Positions 35,820-45,310 of a DNA stretch of 46,132 nucleotides are shown here, in pieces. The position numbers and the translations under genes were made by a program. The notes under the pieces are model-generated. The model saw only the letters and a list, made by a program, of their open reading frames with translations. It was not told where the DNA came from and searched no databases. How positions within the stretch are numbered: the first letter of the stretch is position 1; every line of letters begins with the position of its first letter. Location of the stretch: positions 52,211 to 98,342 of the forward strand of contig DASO01000004.1 of NCBI GenBank assembly GCA_002503845.1, given 5' to 3'. Origin of the DNA: Euryarchaeota archaeon UBA24 (GTDB taxonomy: Archaea > Halobacteriota > Halobacteria > Halobacteriales > Hikarchaeaceae).

Positions 35820-37034
35820 ATGAATGGAAAATTTTATCCGCTCCATACGGAAGGTCCAGATTTGATATTCGGGTTCCCAACAATTTATTTTGGATTGCTT
35901 TCCATTGCTTCTATCCTTTTATTCTTAGTGCATAAACGGAATGGGACATTGCCAAAAATAGGTGAACCATATTACGATGTGATCGTTCTTGTTTTAGGAC
36001 TATGGTGTCTAGGTGGACTTCTTATTGATTCTTTTGCGCATATTGCCGGAGCGGTAGATGATACGTTTTTCACTCCATGGCATGCGATGTGGTACTCTGG
36101 TGCTACTGCATATGGAGCATATATATTTTATGCAATTTTACCAGAAGAAGGAATTGGAAGTCTTATAAGAAATCCCTTAAATGCCCTTCGAGGGGTAGCT
36201 CCGGAGCACAAACCAGGAGTGTACGGAATCATTCTGTTTGCACTGTCTGGAATTGGGGATATGATCTGGCACGAAACGCTTGGGGTGGAGTCTAGCCTTG
36301 ATATTCTTCTTTCACCCACCCATATTGGTCTTTTCCTCGGACTTCTACTATCAGTTACAGCGCCGATGTGGTCGGCTTGGGCTAACAAAGAAAGCGGCAG
36401 AGATGGTTTGAGGTCACAGATATTGATCATCTTTGGACTTGGTGCAGCATGGGCCATTTTTCTTCTTCCTTTTCTTTATGCAAATCTTTGGTTCGAATCT
36501 CTGGAAGCGTTCTGCTACGACGGCGGGAGGGGATTTTGTTGGAACAACGATTATGATTTTGTACTGATGCATAGTATGCGTAGTTTGATAATTCAAGTTG
36601 GTCTTACTTCTGCAATTCTCTTACTTTTCATTCGCCGGTGGACACCTGCTAGGGGGAGTCTGGTTGTTCTCTTAGTATTCCCTGCAATTGGGGGTTGGTT
36701 CTATGGAGAATTCGATAACACAATATTGTTCTTAGGCATTGTCTGGGCAATTGTAGTTGAATTTATGTTGCCAGTTCTCTGGAAAGGTTGGAAACGTCTG
36801 TTTGTAGCATTGGTTGTTGGAAGTCAAGTGGTAGTGTTTATGGCTTCGTGGTGGTTGCGTCCTGTCCAACTCCCCGGTGGGTTATATTGGATAGAGGGAA
36901 CCAACTTGCATGTATTGCCATTTGGATGGAGCATTCATGCTACAATTGGTTCCATAATATTTTGTGCAATCCTTGGTTGGCTTGCAAGTTGTGTCGTGTC
37001 ACCCCCTGAAATTCCAGATCTCGATGATGAATAA
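35820..37034 (+). CDS. Multipass membrane protein with conserved-looking His/Asp residues
   Basis: 404 residues with about 10 hydrophobic segments; no firm family name. Polar residues are placed within or next to the helices: Asp70 and His74 (LIDSFAHIAG), Trp-His at 87-88 (FFTPWHAMWYSG), Asp147 and His151 (IGDMIWHETLG), Glu157, Asp161 and His168 (DILLSPTHIG). Such clusters in membrane proteins usually bind metal or haem. I recall similar uncharacterised proteins in Actinobacteria and Chloroflexi. The C-terminal half is hydrophobic with the loop CYDGGRGFCWNNDYD (two Cys) on one face. Function unknown. It stands alone, with the divergent MFS gene upstream. Confidence 0.72.
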   Translation: MNGKFYPLHTEGPDLIFGFPTIYFGLLSIASILLFLVHKRNGTLPKIGEPYYDVIVLVLGLWCLGGLLIDSFAHIAGAVDDTFFTPWHAMWYSGATAYGAYIFYAILPEEGIGSLIRNPLNALRGVAPEHKPGVYGIILFALSGIGDMIWHETLGVESSLDILLSPTHIGLFLGLLLSVTAPMWSAWANKESGRDGLRSQILIIFGLGAAWAIFLLPFLYANLWFESLEAFCYDGGRGFCWNNDYDFVLMHSMRSLIIQVGLTSAILLLFIRRWTPARGSLVVLLVFPAIGGWFYGEFDNTILFLGIVWAIVVEFMLPVLWKGWKRLFVALVVGSQVVVFMASWWLRPVQLPGGLYWIEGTNLHVLPFGWSIHATIGSIIFCAILGWLASCVVSPPEIPDLDDE

Positions 37035-37088
37035 AACCATATGGGAGTAGCGTTAGGGTAAATACGTAATGGGACGTATTGACAGGTG

Positions 37089-37955
37089 ATGAAAGGTTGT
37101 GCTAGAGCTCCGGGTGCCGGGACCATACTAAATGCATTGGCAAATGGGTATGGATCTGCATTTGCCATTGATATCTACACTACAGCAGAGGTAGTATTGC
37201 AAGATGTAGAAAAAGTGACGGGGGAGATAGAAGGTGCTCCAAATGCAGATACGACCCTTATTGAGAAATGTGTAGAGATTGTAGTAGATAGATTTGGGGA
37301 TGGAGAAGGAGGAAGAGTTCTTACGAGGAGTGAGATACCAATTGCTTCCGGATTGAAAAGTTCTAGTGCCGCTGCCAATGCCACTGTATTGGCTAGCTTG
37401 AGTGCATTGTCAGTGGGAGTTGGAGTAAATGAGGAAATCACTATGCTTGATGCGGCATTAATTGGAGTCCAAGCTGCCCGGGAAGTGGGAGTCACAATAA
37501 CAGGCGCGTTTGATGACTCAAGTGCATCTATGATAGGAGGACTAACGCTAACAAATAATAATAAAGATGAATTGCTAAAACATGAAGAAAGTATAGAGTG
37601 GGATGTTTTAGTATGGACACCAGAAGAAAAAGCCTACAGTGCAGAAGCGGATGTAGATCGATGTTCGTTTGTAAGTGGAGTTGCAGACATAATAGTAGAA
37701 ATGGTAAAAGACGGAAGATATTTAGAAGCAATGACGGTGAATGGACTTGCATTTTGTGCCGCTCTAGAATATTCGGTAGATCCCATTCTAGAAGCACTTC
37801 CGACCGTAGATGGAGTTTCGTTGTCGGGGACAGGACCTAGTATGACCGCGGTTGGTAGCGAGGATATCCTAAAGGAGTTAGAAAATGTATGGGAGATAAG
37901 AGGGGGAAATGTAATACATGCTAAAACACAAATGGGAGGTGCCTCAATAATATGA
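37089..37955 (+). CDS. aroK: Shikimate kinase, archaeal GHMP type
   Basis: 288 residues from the ATG at 37089 (a GTG at 37086 precedes it). GHMP-kinase features: N-terminal CARAPGAGTILNAL, ATP loop IPIASGLKSSSAAANA (about residues 83-98) and C-terminal SLSGTGPSMTAVG. Archaea use this unrelated kinase for shikimate 3-phosphate formation in the chorismate pathway. The chorismate mutase gene overlaps the stop by 4 nt (ATGA), an arrangement also seen in haloarchaea. Length is normal. Confidence 0.93.
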   Translation: MKGCARAPGAGTILNALANGYGSAFAIDIYTTAEVVLQDVEKVTGEIEGAPNADTTLIEKCVEIVVDRFGDGEGGRVLTRSEIPIASGLKSSSAAANATVLASLSALSVGVGVNEEITMLDAALIGVQAAREVGVTITGAFDDSSASMIGGLTLTNNNKDELLKHEESIEWDVLVWTPEEKAYSAEADVDRCSFVSGVADIIVEMVKDGRYLEAMTVNGLAFCAALEYSVDPILEALPTVDGVSLSGTGPSMTAVGSEDILKELENVWEIRGGNVIHAKTQMGGASII

Positions 37956-38218
37956 GTTTGGATGAAATGCGATCGAAGATCGAAGAGATTGATAAGAGGA
38001 TTATGGAGTTGATTGCAAAGAGAACGGACATAGCAATTTTGATTGCAGACATAAAAGAGAGAGATGGGCTTCCAATTACGGATAAAGACCAGGAAAAAAA
38101 AGTGATGCAGAGAGTATCTAAGAACGCGGATTTATTTGGAGTGGATAAAGAAGGTGTTGAGAGAATCTTTCAGATGTTAATTGAATTGAATAAAAGCAAA
38201 CAGCGCCGAAAATTCTAA
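37952..38218 (+). CDS. Chorismate mutase, AroQ class
   Basis: 88 residues, all helical. The first helix SLDEMRSKIEEIDKRIMELIAKRTDIA and the following IADIKERDGLPITDKDQEKKVMQR hold the Arg, Lys and Asp/Glu residues of the AroQ active site. It turns chorismate into prephenate for Phe and Tyr. It is coupled to shikimate kinase by a 4-nt overlap. Its stop overlaps the convergent surE stop by 4 nt. Confidence 0.93.
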   Translation: MSLDEMRSKIEEIDKRIMELIAKRTDIAILIADIKERDGLPITDKDQEKKVMQRVSKNADLFGVDKEGVERIFQMLIELNKSKQRRKF

Positions 38219-38991
38219 AGAGGTTGGTAAGAAGAAAGAACACTCGAGAGGGCAGCACTATTTACGGGTTTTTCTATTGAAGACAGATGAGATATGCTGA
38301 TATTTCCATCAATTACCGTTTGGCGGTCGGTTCCAGGAGAATCACTGATCTTTGAATCTCTCATTTTTGCCCATACTTCGTCGTTGACTCTTGCAGAGTG
38401 TTCGTTGATGCTATGGGCGTCCATTTCGCATAAAATAGAAGGGGTGGTCAAAAGCATATTTGGAGAAGCGTTGGTGGTCATTGGTAAGTTGACATTTAGA
38501 TATTCCATCTCTTTTAGAAGTTTTGATTCAACGACGTTCTGTGCTAGATACGCAATTGCATTTGCTGCATGTGCATATTCATCTGGAGAGGGTGTATAAG
38601 GGTATTCTCCGAGGGGTATGAAAAGGGAAGATGAGATAGATGGAAAACCTAAAAAAGTGGACTCTATGGCGGCACTGATTGTTCCAGATCGCCCTAAGGA
38701 GTAGTAGCCAACATTTGCCCCGCGATTGCAGCCAGAAATTACTATATCGGGTTTGAGTTCGAGTGCCTTGAGTCCAATTATAACACAATCTGCAGGGGTT
38801 CCGGAGATAACATACCCTTCTTCAATAGATTCTATTTGAATGTCTTGATCATAAGATGTCATCCTCCCGATTCCACTCATATCAGACTTCGGTGCAACGA
38901 TAGTAACGTCTGCGAAGTTGCTGAGGGAATGGTACAAAGCCCAGATACCATGTCCTTTAATTCCATCGTCGTTTGTAAGTAAGATATCCAT
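38215..38991 (-). CDS. surE: 5'/3'-nucleotidase SurE
   Basis: 258 residues. The metal-binding start MDILLTNDDGIKGHGI (Asp8, Asp9), the Ser/Gly-rich SGTPADCVIIGL and GCNRGANVGYYSLGRSGTISAA are SurE hallmarks. SurE is a metal-dependent nucleoside monophosphate (and polyphosphate) phosphatase. Length is the usual 250-270. It converges on chorismate mutase and is divergent from the ATPase-KH gene. Confidence 0.93.
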   Translation of the reverse strand: MDILLTNDDGIKGHGIWALYHSLSNFADVTIVAPKSDMSGIGRMTSYDQDIQIESIEEGYVISGTPADCVIIGLKALELKPDIVISGCNRGANVGYYSLGRSGTISAAIESTFLGFPSISSSLFIPLGEYPYTPSPDEYAHAANAIAYLAQNVVESKLLKEMEYLNVNLPMTTNASPNMLLTTPSILCEMDAHSINEHSARVNDEVWAKMRDSKISDSPGTDRQTVIDGNISISHLSSIEKPVNSAALSSVLSSYQPL

Positions 38992-39127
38992 ATGTGAATG
39001 GTAGACTGTTTAGATTATATTATCATTTCCAAAGAGTTGCGAGTGGATGGGCGAATATTTGTATTAAGGGGAGCAGTGTCAATTCCTAAAGATCATGCTT
39101 ATCAAGGTATAGACACTGCGTGTAAAT

Positions 39128-40567
39128 GTGAGTGAAGAAGAATTACCGATAGAGAAATTCTTTACAGAGGATACGATAAGTGTTCATTTAAAGGCAGGTG
39201 CACCTCCGATGGCAAAGCGAGGGTACATAACAGAAGTGAAATTTGAACAAGTAGGAGAAGAAATTTTAACAGAACGGCAAGTGAAGGAATGGGCCAAGGC
39301 GATAGAAGAGAAAGGAAGAGGATCGGATAAGGGATTTTTTGAATTTGATGAGAGAGATATGAAAATTATCCAATTGGGAAACTACAGAATAACAATTGCA
39401 CAACCACCTTTTTCAGATGGTTGGGAGATAACTGCAGTAAGGCCAACAGTTAAAACTACAATAGAAGATTATGAAGGAGTAGAAGAGTTGACAGAGCGGT
39501 TATTAACGCGGCAAAGGGGCATACTCATAGCAGGTGCACCGGGAATGGGGAAAACGACCTTTGCGCAAGCGGTGGCAGAGTTTCTTTCGGGGAATGGTTT
39601 TTGTGTCAAGACTATGGAGCGACCTCGAGATTTGCAAGTTGGGCCTGAAATTACACAATATACGGCCTTATCTGGAGACATGGCAAAAACGGCAGATGTT
39701 TTGTTATTGGTCAGGCCGGATTATGTTATTTATGATGAAATTAGAAAAACGGAAGATTTCATCGTTTTTGGAGATCTGAGACTTTCAGGAGTGGGGATGA
39801 TAGGAGTTGTGCATGCAACGAGGGCGGTTGATGCGTTGCAGCGATTAGTAGGAAGAGTGGAATTGGGGTTGATTCCACAAGTGACGGATACGGTCGTGTA
39901 TTTAAAGGAAGGGAGAATTGAGACGATATATGATGTGACTATGGAAATAAAAGTTCCCACAGGGTTGATAGAAGAAGATTTAGCACGGCCAGTGGTCATG
40001 ATAAGAAATTTTGTAACGGGAGAACTAGAGTATGAGATATACACATTTAGTAGTCAAATAGTGACAATACCAGTTAGTGGAAAGCAAGAAACGAGTGGCA
40101 TGGAAAGGCTAGCTATCCAGGAAATTGAAAAGGAAATAAAATCATTTGTAAAAGGAGATATTCTAATTGAATTAACTGGGAAAAATAGAGCTACTGCGTA
40201 CGTAAGTGAGAAAAATGTAGGGGCATTAATAGGCAAAAAGGGAGAGAGAATTAATAGTATAGAAAAACGGTTAGGCGTGGGGATTGATGTGAGGCCATAT
40301 GAAAATGGAAAAAACGAAGTTAAACAAATTCAATGGTCAGAAAACCAAGATTTCGTCGAGGTTAAAATTTCGAAAAGGCACATCATCATTCCGTCTGAAA
40401 GCTACATAGGGAATGCTATTGAAATTCACGCAGATGGGAAATATCTTTTCACGGCCACAGTAGGGGGAAAGGGAGCAATTCAACTAGCTAGAGGTAGTGC
40501 CATAGCGGAAGAATTAGAAGACGTAATAGATAGAAAGGGAAAGATATCGATAGTTCCGGTGGTTTGA
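39128..40567 (+). CDS. PINc/VapC-type archaeal ATPase with KH domain, PIN domain absent
   Basis: 479 residues from a GTG. Residues 1-110 match the linker and N-terminal part of the family (TISVHLKAGAPPMAKRG). The ATPase has Walker A GAPGMGKT (136-143), Walker B VIYDEIRKTEDF (200-211), and VVHATRAVDALQRLVGRVE. A KH motif NVGALIGKKGERINSIEKRL follows at about 365-385. Haloarchaeal and other archaeal members usually carry an N-terminal PIN nuclease domain (total about 620 residues); none is found upstream, where only 136 nt separate this gene from surE. It therefore looks like a nuclease-less RNA-binding ATPase. A TATA-like CTTATCAA at 39098-39105 is placed for a leaderless GTG start. Confidence 0.85.
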   Translation: MSEEELPIEKFFTEDTISVHLKAGAPPMAKRGYITEVKFEQVGEEILTERQVKEWAKAIEEKGRGSDKGFFEFDERDMKIIQLGNYRITIAQPPFSDGWEITAVRPTVKTTIEDYEGVEELTERLLTRQRGILIAGAPGMGKTTFAQAVAEFLSGNGFCVKTMERPRDLQVGPEITQYTALSGDMAKTADVLLLVRPDYVIYDEIRKTEDFIVFGDLRLSGVGMIGVVHATRAVDALQRLVGRVELGLIPQVTDTVVYLKEGRIETIYDVTMEIKVPTGLIEEDLARPVVMIRNFVTGELEYEIYTFSSQIVTIPVSGKQETSGMERLAIQEIEKEIKSFVKGDILIELTGKNRATAYVSEKNVGALIGKKGERINSIEKRLGVGIDVRPYENGKNEVKQIQWSENQDFVEVKISKRHIIIPSESYIGNAIEIHADGKYLFTATVGGKGAIQLARGSAIAEELEDVIDRKGKISIVPVV

Positions 40568-40646
40568 ATAAATTAGTTAACTTTGAGATGATGAGAATAC
40601 CGTATCCAGGTAGTCAACATAAGTACGTGTGGGATAAAGTGATCCC

Positions 40647-41366
40647 ATGTCAGAATTAAATGACGCTAAGAAGGAAGTTTCTGATGCATGTAACGTGGTG
40701 GCAAATGCAGGTTTGACCGAGTTATATGCAGGGCATGTTTCATCTAGAATCGGGGATATTGCTCTGATTCCTGCGCATCTTCATCATGAGGGGAGGGGGA
40801 TGGAATCGATGACGCCTGAGCAGATAATTTCAGTTGATTTGAAAACGGGAGAGCAAGACCCAAAGGAGTTAGAGCTACCAGAAGAGGACACAATTCATAC
40901 TAGTATATTTGCTGTTCGGGAAGATGTCAAAAGTTGTGTGCACGCACACCCGGTTCATGCCACTGCTCTGAGCATGACGAATTCGTCGATCATACCAGCT
41001 TCGATACGAGCGGTTCGACTTGGAGAAGTGCCCGTGCACGATGCAGGCCCAATGTTGATTGAATCAAATGCGCCAGTTGAGATTGCACGAGGGGAAGCCG
41101 TGGCAGAAAGTCTTGGAGATGCATCGTGTTTACTTATACGAGGACATGGAGTGGTAACAGTGGGGCGAACAGTTGCAGAGGCAGTGAGTAGATTGTTCAT
41201 ATTAGAAAGAGCAGCCCACCTTCAAATGCTCGCAAGTTTAGGAGGAGGAGCGGTTGCATATGAAGGGAATCCATATAAAATTGCGAACCACCCAGAGATA
41301 CAAGAACATGCAGAAAAGCCGAGTGAGGATACATACAAATTCTTGAGGAATCAATATTTAAAGTAG
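40647..41366 (+). CDS. Class II aldolase/adducin-family protein (copy 2)
   Basis: 239 residues, with the same zinc motifs as copy 1: HAHP in [21 protein letters not shown] and the [10 protein letters not shown] segment. By eye the two copies agree at roughly four of five positions over the full length. Copy 2 lacks the N-terminal extension. Differences are concentrated around the N-terminus, the NAPxxIAxGEAV loop and the C-terminus. Substrate unknown. It lies between the ATPase-KH gene and EF-2 and has its own upstream AT-rich sequence (40617-40626). Confidence 0.86.
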   Translation: MSELNDAKKEVSDACNVVANAGLTELYAGHVSSRIGDIALIPAHLHHEGRGMESMTPEQIISVDLKTGEQDPKELELPEEDTIHTSIFAVREDVKSCVHAHPVHATALSMTNSSIIPASIRAVRLGEVPVHDAGPMLIESNAPVEIARGEAVAESLGDASCLLIRGHGVVTVGRTVAEAVSRLFILERAAHLQMLASLGGGAVAYEGNPYKIANHPEIQEHAEKPSEDTYKFLRNQYLK

Positions 41367-41451
41367 AGATAAAAGTTGGCGGAAGTGCAAGTTTGGTTTT
41401 CCCATTTCAAAACAGTACCCTTTTGAATCCTCCGATTTCAATAAACAACCA

Positions 41452-43638
41452 ATGGGAAGACGTAAAAAAATTGTTGAACAATGCGAGAAATTAATGGACA
41501 AGCCCGAGCAGATTCGGAATATGGCAATAGCGGCACATATTGACCATGGAAAAACTACTCTGTCGGATAACCTTCTAGCAGGGGCAGGGATGATCTCTAA
41601 AGATCTCGCTGGGAAACAACTAGCAATGGATACTCACGAAGATGAGCAAGAACGGGGGATAACAATAAATGCTGCAAATGTTTCCATGACGCATAATTAC
41701 AAAGGCACTGACTACTTAATAAATCTAATTGACACTCCAGGACATGTTGATTTTGGAGGAGATGTTACACGGGCGATGAGAGCTGTTGATGGGGCACTTG
41801 TTGTCGTCGACGCAGTTGAGGGTGCAATGCCTCAGACTGAAACGGTTCTTAGGCAAGCCCTGAGAGAAGGGGTAAAACCAGCCCTATTTGTGAATAAAGT
41901 TGATCGTCTGATAAACGAACTTCGAGAAGGTCCTCAAGAGATGCAAGAGCGTCTCGGGGTGGTGATCAACTCAGTAAATGAGATCATACGTGGGATAGCT
42001 CCAGAAAAATATGCTAATGAAGGGTGGAGGGTTTCGGTTGAAGATGGAACTGTTGCGTTTGGGTCCGCACTGTATAATTGGGCAGTTTCGTTGCCTTCGA
42101 TGCAGGAAACAGGAATAAAATTCGCAGATATAATTGAAGCCAATAAGAGCGGGGATTTGTCTATATTAAAAGATAAATCACCTCTATCGGACGTTGTGCT
42201 CAACATGGTTGCGCAACACTTCCCAAGTCCTCTGGACGCACAACCTAGTCGGATACCTAGGATCTGGAGAGGGGAAGAGGACAGCATTGCAGCCATTCAG
42301 ATGAAAGGTGTAGATCGCGAGGGGGATGTAGTTCTCATGGTCACGGATATTAGTATTGACCCCCATGCAGGTGAAATTGCTACTGGTCGCCTTTTCTCAG
42401 GGACCATTGAGCGCGGGCAGGAGCTCTACGTTTCAGGGACTGCGGGAGCCAATAGAGTTCAATCTGTAGGTATATTTATGGGCGGGGATCGAGAAGAGGT
42501 TTCGGTAGTTCCTGCAGGAAATATAGCTGCAGTTACGGGTTTGAAAGATGCAATTGCAGGGTCAACGGTTTCTGCGTTAGAGATGTTAGCTTTCGAATCT
42601 ATTGATCATATTTCAGAACCAGTTATTACTCAGTCGATAGAGGCAAATTCCATGGATGATCTTCCTAAATTGATCCGGGTGTTGCAACAAGTTTCCAAAG
42701 AAGATCCTACTTTAAAAGTGACGATAAACGAAGCTACTGGAGAACATTTAATTTCAGGGCAAGGAGAACTTCATTTAGAAGTGATCACGGATAGAATCGC
42801 GCGAAATCATGGTGTGAAAGTCAATACAGGACAACCAATTGTTGTGTATCGCGAATCTCCCAGGAAACTCTCAAGAGAGGTTGAAGGAGTATCTCCAAAT
42901 CGCCATAATAAATTCTACATAACTGTCGAATTGCTATCAGATGTAATTACTGATAAAATAAAACAAAATGAAATAACGATGGACTCTCCAGAATTAGAGC
43001 GGAGAGAACTTCTCATGGAATTGGGTATGGACAAGGCTTCGGCACAAAATGTTAAAACAATCATCGGTCCCAACATTATTATTGACCAAACGAAGGGTAT
43101 CCAATATCTGAATGAAACAATGGAATTAGTATTGGAAGGATTTGAAGAGGCCCTTGTTGAAGGGTCTTTGGCTCGTGAACCGGTACAAGGTGCATTGATA
43201 CGCTTACTAGATGTCAAACTTCATGAAGATGCAATACACAGAGGTCCTGCCCAAGTGATACCTGCTGTTCGAGATGCCCTGCAAAAGGCCCTCATAGCAT
43301 CTCATGCTCGATTGCTTGAACCGGTACAAAATGTTCGTATAGATGTCCCCTCAGAGCATATGGGGCCTGCATCGGGAGAGATTCAGGGACGCAGGGGGAG
43401 AATTGACGATATGTACCAAGAAGGTAATCGTATGATTGTAGAGGGTGTCGCTCCGGTTTTTGAAATGTTAGGGTTCTCTTCAGATATTCGATCTGCTACA
43501 GAGGGGCGTGCGGCGTGGAACACTGAGAATGCCGGATTTGAACCGTTAGCCGATAACCTGCAAACTGAGACAATCCTTAGCATACGTAAAAGAAAGGGGC
43601 TCAAAGTTGAACTTCCTGCAGGAGTCAATTATTTCTAA
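41452..43638 (+). CDS. fusA: Translation elongation factor EF-2
   Basis: 728 residues, the normal archaeal length. GTP-binding motifs AHIDHGKT (28-35), DTPGH (94-98) and NKVD (148-151). The diphthamide-accepting His is about residue 596 in [12 protein letters not shown]. It drives translocation of tRNA and mRNA on the ribosome. In haloarchaea it usually follows rpsG in the str-type operon; here it is about 34 kb away in a different context. All domains look complete. Confidence 0.98.
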   Translation: MGRRKKIVEQCEKLMDKPEQIRNMAIAAHIDHGKTTLSDNLLAGAGMISKDLAGKQLAMDTHEDEQERGITINAANVSMTHNYKGTDYLINLIDTPGHVDFGGDVTRAMRAVDGALVVVDAVEGAMPQTETVLRQALREGVKPALFVNKVDRLINELREGPQEMQERLGVVINSVNEIIRGIAPEKYANEGWRVSVEDGTVAFGSALYNWAVSLPSMQETGIKFADIIEANKSGDLSILKDKSPLSDVVLNMVAQHFPSPLDAQPSRIPRIWRGEEDSIAAIQMKGVDREGDVVLMVTDISIDPHAGEIATGRLFSGTIERGQELYVSGTAGANRVQSVGIFMGGDREEVSVVPAGNIAAVTGLKDAIAGSTVSALEMLAFESIDHISEPVITQSIEANSMDDLPKLIRVLQQVSKEDPTLKVTINEATGEHLISGQGELHLEVITDRIARNHGVKVNTGQPIVVYRESPRKLSREVEGVSPNRHNKFYITVELLSDVITDKIKQNEITMDSPELERRELLMELGMDKASAQNVKTIIGPNIIIDQTKGIQYLNETMELVLEGFEEALVEGSLAREPVQGALIRLLDVKLHEDAIHRGPAQVIPAVRDALQKALIASHARLLEPVQNVRIDVPSEHMGPASGEIQGRRGRIDDMYQEGNRMIVEGVAPVFEMLGFSSDIRSATEGRAAWNTENAGFEPLADNLQTETILSIRKRKGLKVELPAGVNYF

Positions 43639-43698
43639 CAAGAATTGTAAACGAGATGCATATACTCTATTTTGCATAGCAATTACGAATTAGTCAAG

Positions 43699-43706
43699 TA
43701 TTTAAT
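43699..43706 (+). promoter_or_regulatory. TATA box of the ACT-protein/homoserine dehydrogenase operon
   Basis: TATTTAAT, centred about 30 nt before the ATG at 43733, consistent with a leaderless or near-leaderless message. Confidence 0.5.
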
Positions 43707-43732
43707 CCAACCGAGTTTTATTCAAGTGACTA

Positions 43733-44269
43733 ATGGGTAATAAACTTCAAAATGGCCCTAGGGCTTATGTGGTCCGACTTGAATTGGCAGATCGTCCGGG
43801 GGAGCTCCTTCGTGTGTTGGAGCCAATATCATCAAGTGGGGGAAATCTATTATCAATATTCCATGAGCGTGGCGATATTACTCCTCGAGGGAAGATTCCT
43901 GTGGAAATAGATCTTGAATGTTCTCAGGAACAGTTTGAAGCTATATTGTCCTCATATTCAGATCTAGATATCCAGGTTACGCAATCGGGAGAAGAGCTAT
44001 ATCGAGGAGAACTGGTTGTTCTCTTGATCGGGGATGCAATTGCTAATGATTTGTCCAGTGTGATCGCGGCCATTGATGAATCTGGTTCTGTTGCAGTTAT
44101 TGAATCTTCGGTGAATCGTTCTATTGAATCTCCGGCAGACGCTAGTTCTATTCTTCGTCTGGCGATTAAAGATGGGGATCAGCTACAAGCGGTTGATTCT
44201 GTGAAATCAATTGTATCGAAATATGATCTTCATTTCATGACAACCACTGATCACGAGGTTTCTCAATGA
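43733..44269 (+). CDS. ACT-domain protein upstream of homoserine dehydrogenase
   Basis: 178 residues. The N-terminal half is an ACT domain (YVVRLELADRPGELLRVLEPISSSGGNLLSIFHER) of the amino-acid-sensing type. The second half repeats a beta-alpha-beta-like pattern and may be another ACT-like unit. Such proteins are encoded directly before homoserine dehydrogenase in haloarchaea and are thought to sense threonine or a related amino acid. The hom gene overlaps its stop by 4 nt. The regulated enzyme is likely the adjacent dehydrogenase, by inference. Confidence 0.85.
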   Translation: MGNKLQNGPRAYVVRLELADRPGELLRVLEPISSSGGNLLSIFHERGDITPRGKIPVEIDLECSQEQFEAILSSYSDLDIQVTQSGEELYRGELVVLLIGDAIANDLSSVIAAIDESGSVAVIESSVNRSIESPADASSILRLAIKDGDQLQAVDSVKSIVSKYDLHFMTTTDHEVSQ

Positions 44270-45210
44270 AACTCGCCATCTTGGGTGTTGGAAGTGTGGG
44301 GAAGGCAGTGGCTCAACTATCAAAAGAATACGGCCATACGGTGGTTGCACTGGCAGATTCTAAGAATGCCATTGTGAATCCAAAAGGGATCAAAGTCGAC
44401 GATGCATTAGAGCGAAAATCGAATCAAATGCCATTGGGAGATGCTTCTTTAGAAGATATATTTGATTCAGATTATGAGGTTCTGATCGAAGCGACTCCAA
44501 CTACCCTTGAGTCCGCAGAACCGGCGTTTTCGAATATTAAAGCGGCGTTGGAAGCGGATCGGCATGTTGTTTTGGCAAATAAGGGTCCTGTTGCGGAGAG
44601 ATTTGAGGAGCTCCAGTCTATTGCTGATGGAAGTAAAGGCGCTCTGCGCTTCGAAGCTACTGTGGGTGGCTCGATACCGATACTCTCTACAATTGAGGAT
44701 GTAGATTCTAAGAACATCACTTCGGTGAGAGGGATTCTAAATGGTACCTCTAACTTCATTCTTACTCGAATGGCTGCGAAAAATCTGAGTTACAGTCATG
44801 TTTTATCAGAAGCGCAGGATCTGGGTGTTGCAGAAGCGGATCCTACATTTGATGTGGGCGGGATTGATACTGCACTTAAATGTGTGATATTATCCAATGT
44901 TTTATCAGAAGGGGGTTTCTGTTTGTCAGACGCGAATGTGGAGGGAATTCAACATATATCCAATCACGCTCTTAATCTGGCAGACAAGTCTGGCTTGACA
45001 ATACGATTGATAGGAGAAGCCACGAGAGAAGGGGTGAATGTAGCTCCCATGCTAGTTCCAAAAGCAGGAGACTTGGCTGTTGAAGGTACTCAAAATATAG
45101 TTCAAATTACTACAGAACATGGAGGAGTTCTAAACCTCGCGGGTGCGGGTGCGGGTGGTAGTCCGACTGCCTCTGCGATATTCTTGGATCTTCAGCGCCT
45201 AATAGTGTGA
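44266..45210 (+). CDS. hom: Homoserine dehydrogenase
   Basis: 314 residues. NAD(P) motif LGVGSVGKAVAQLSKEYG at the N-terminus; catalytic region with ANKGPVA, FEATVGGSIPILSTIED, GILNGTSNFILTRMA and SEAQDLGVAEADPTFDVGGIDTALK, holding the Lys and Asp residues for the aspartate-semialdehyde reduction. It makes homoserine for threonine and methionine. It has no C-terminal ACT domain, so the separate ACT protein encoded upstream could supply the feedback control. It ends 100 nt before EF-1alpha, the same neighbourhood as in haloarchaea. Confidence 0.95.
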   Translation: MKLAILGVGSVGKAVAQLSKEYGHTVVALADSKNAIVNPKGIKVDDALERKSNQMPLGDASLEDIFDSDYEVLIEATPTTLESAEPAFSNIKAALEADRHVVLANKGPVAERFEELQSIADGSKGALRFEATVGGSIPILSTIEDVDSKNITSVRGILNGTSNFILTRMAAKNLSYSHVLSEAQDLGVAEADPTFDVGGIDTALKCVILSNVLSEGGFCLSDANVEGIQHISNHALNLADKSGLTIRLIGEATREGVNVAPMLVPKAGDLAVEGTQNIVQITTEHGGVLNLAGAGAGGSPTASAIFLDLQRLIV

Positions 45211-45310
45211 CTATGTCTAACACGAAAAACGTAGTACGTGGACGATTTTAGCTGTAAACAGTATCGAAATCGTTTTAGCCGCACTCTGTCAATCGACCTC
45301 AGAAGTTACC

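Noticed and set aside
38998..39135. 45-codon plus-strand frame (MVDCLDYIII...) between surE and the ATPase-KH gene
   Set aside because: No resemblance to a PIN domain or other family; it overlaps promoter sequence and the ATPase start.
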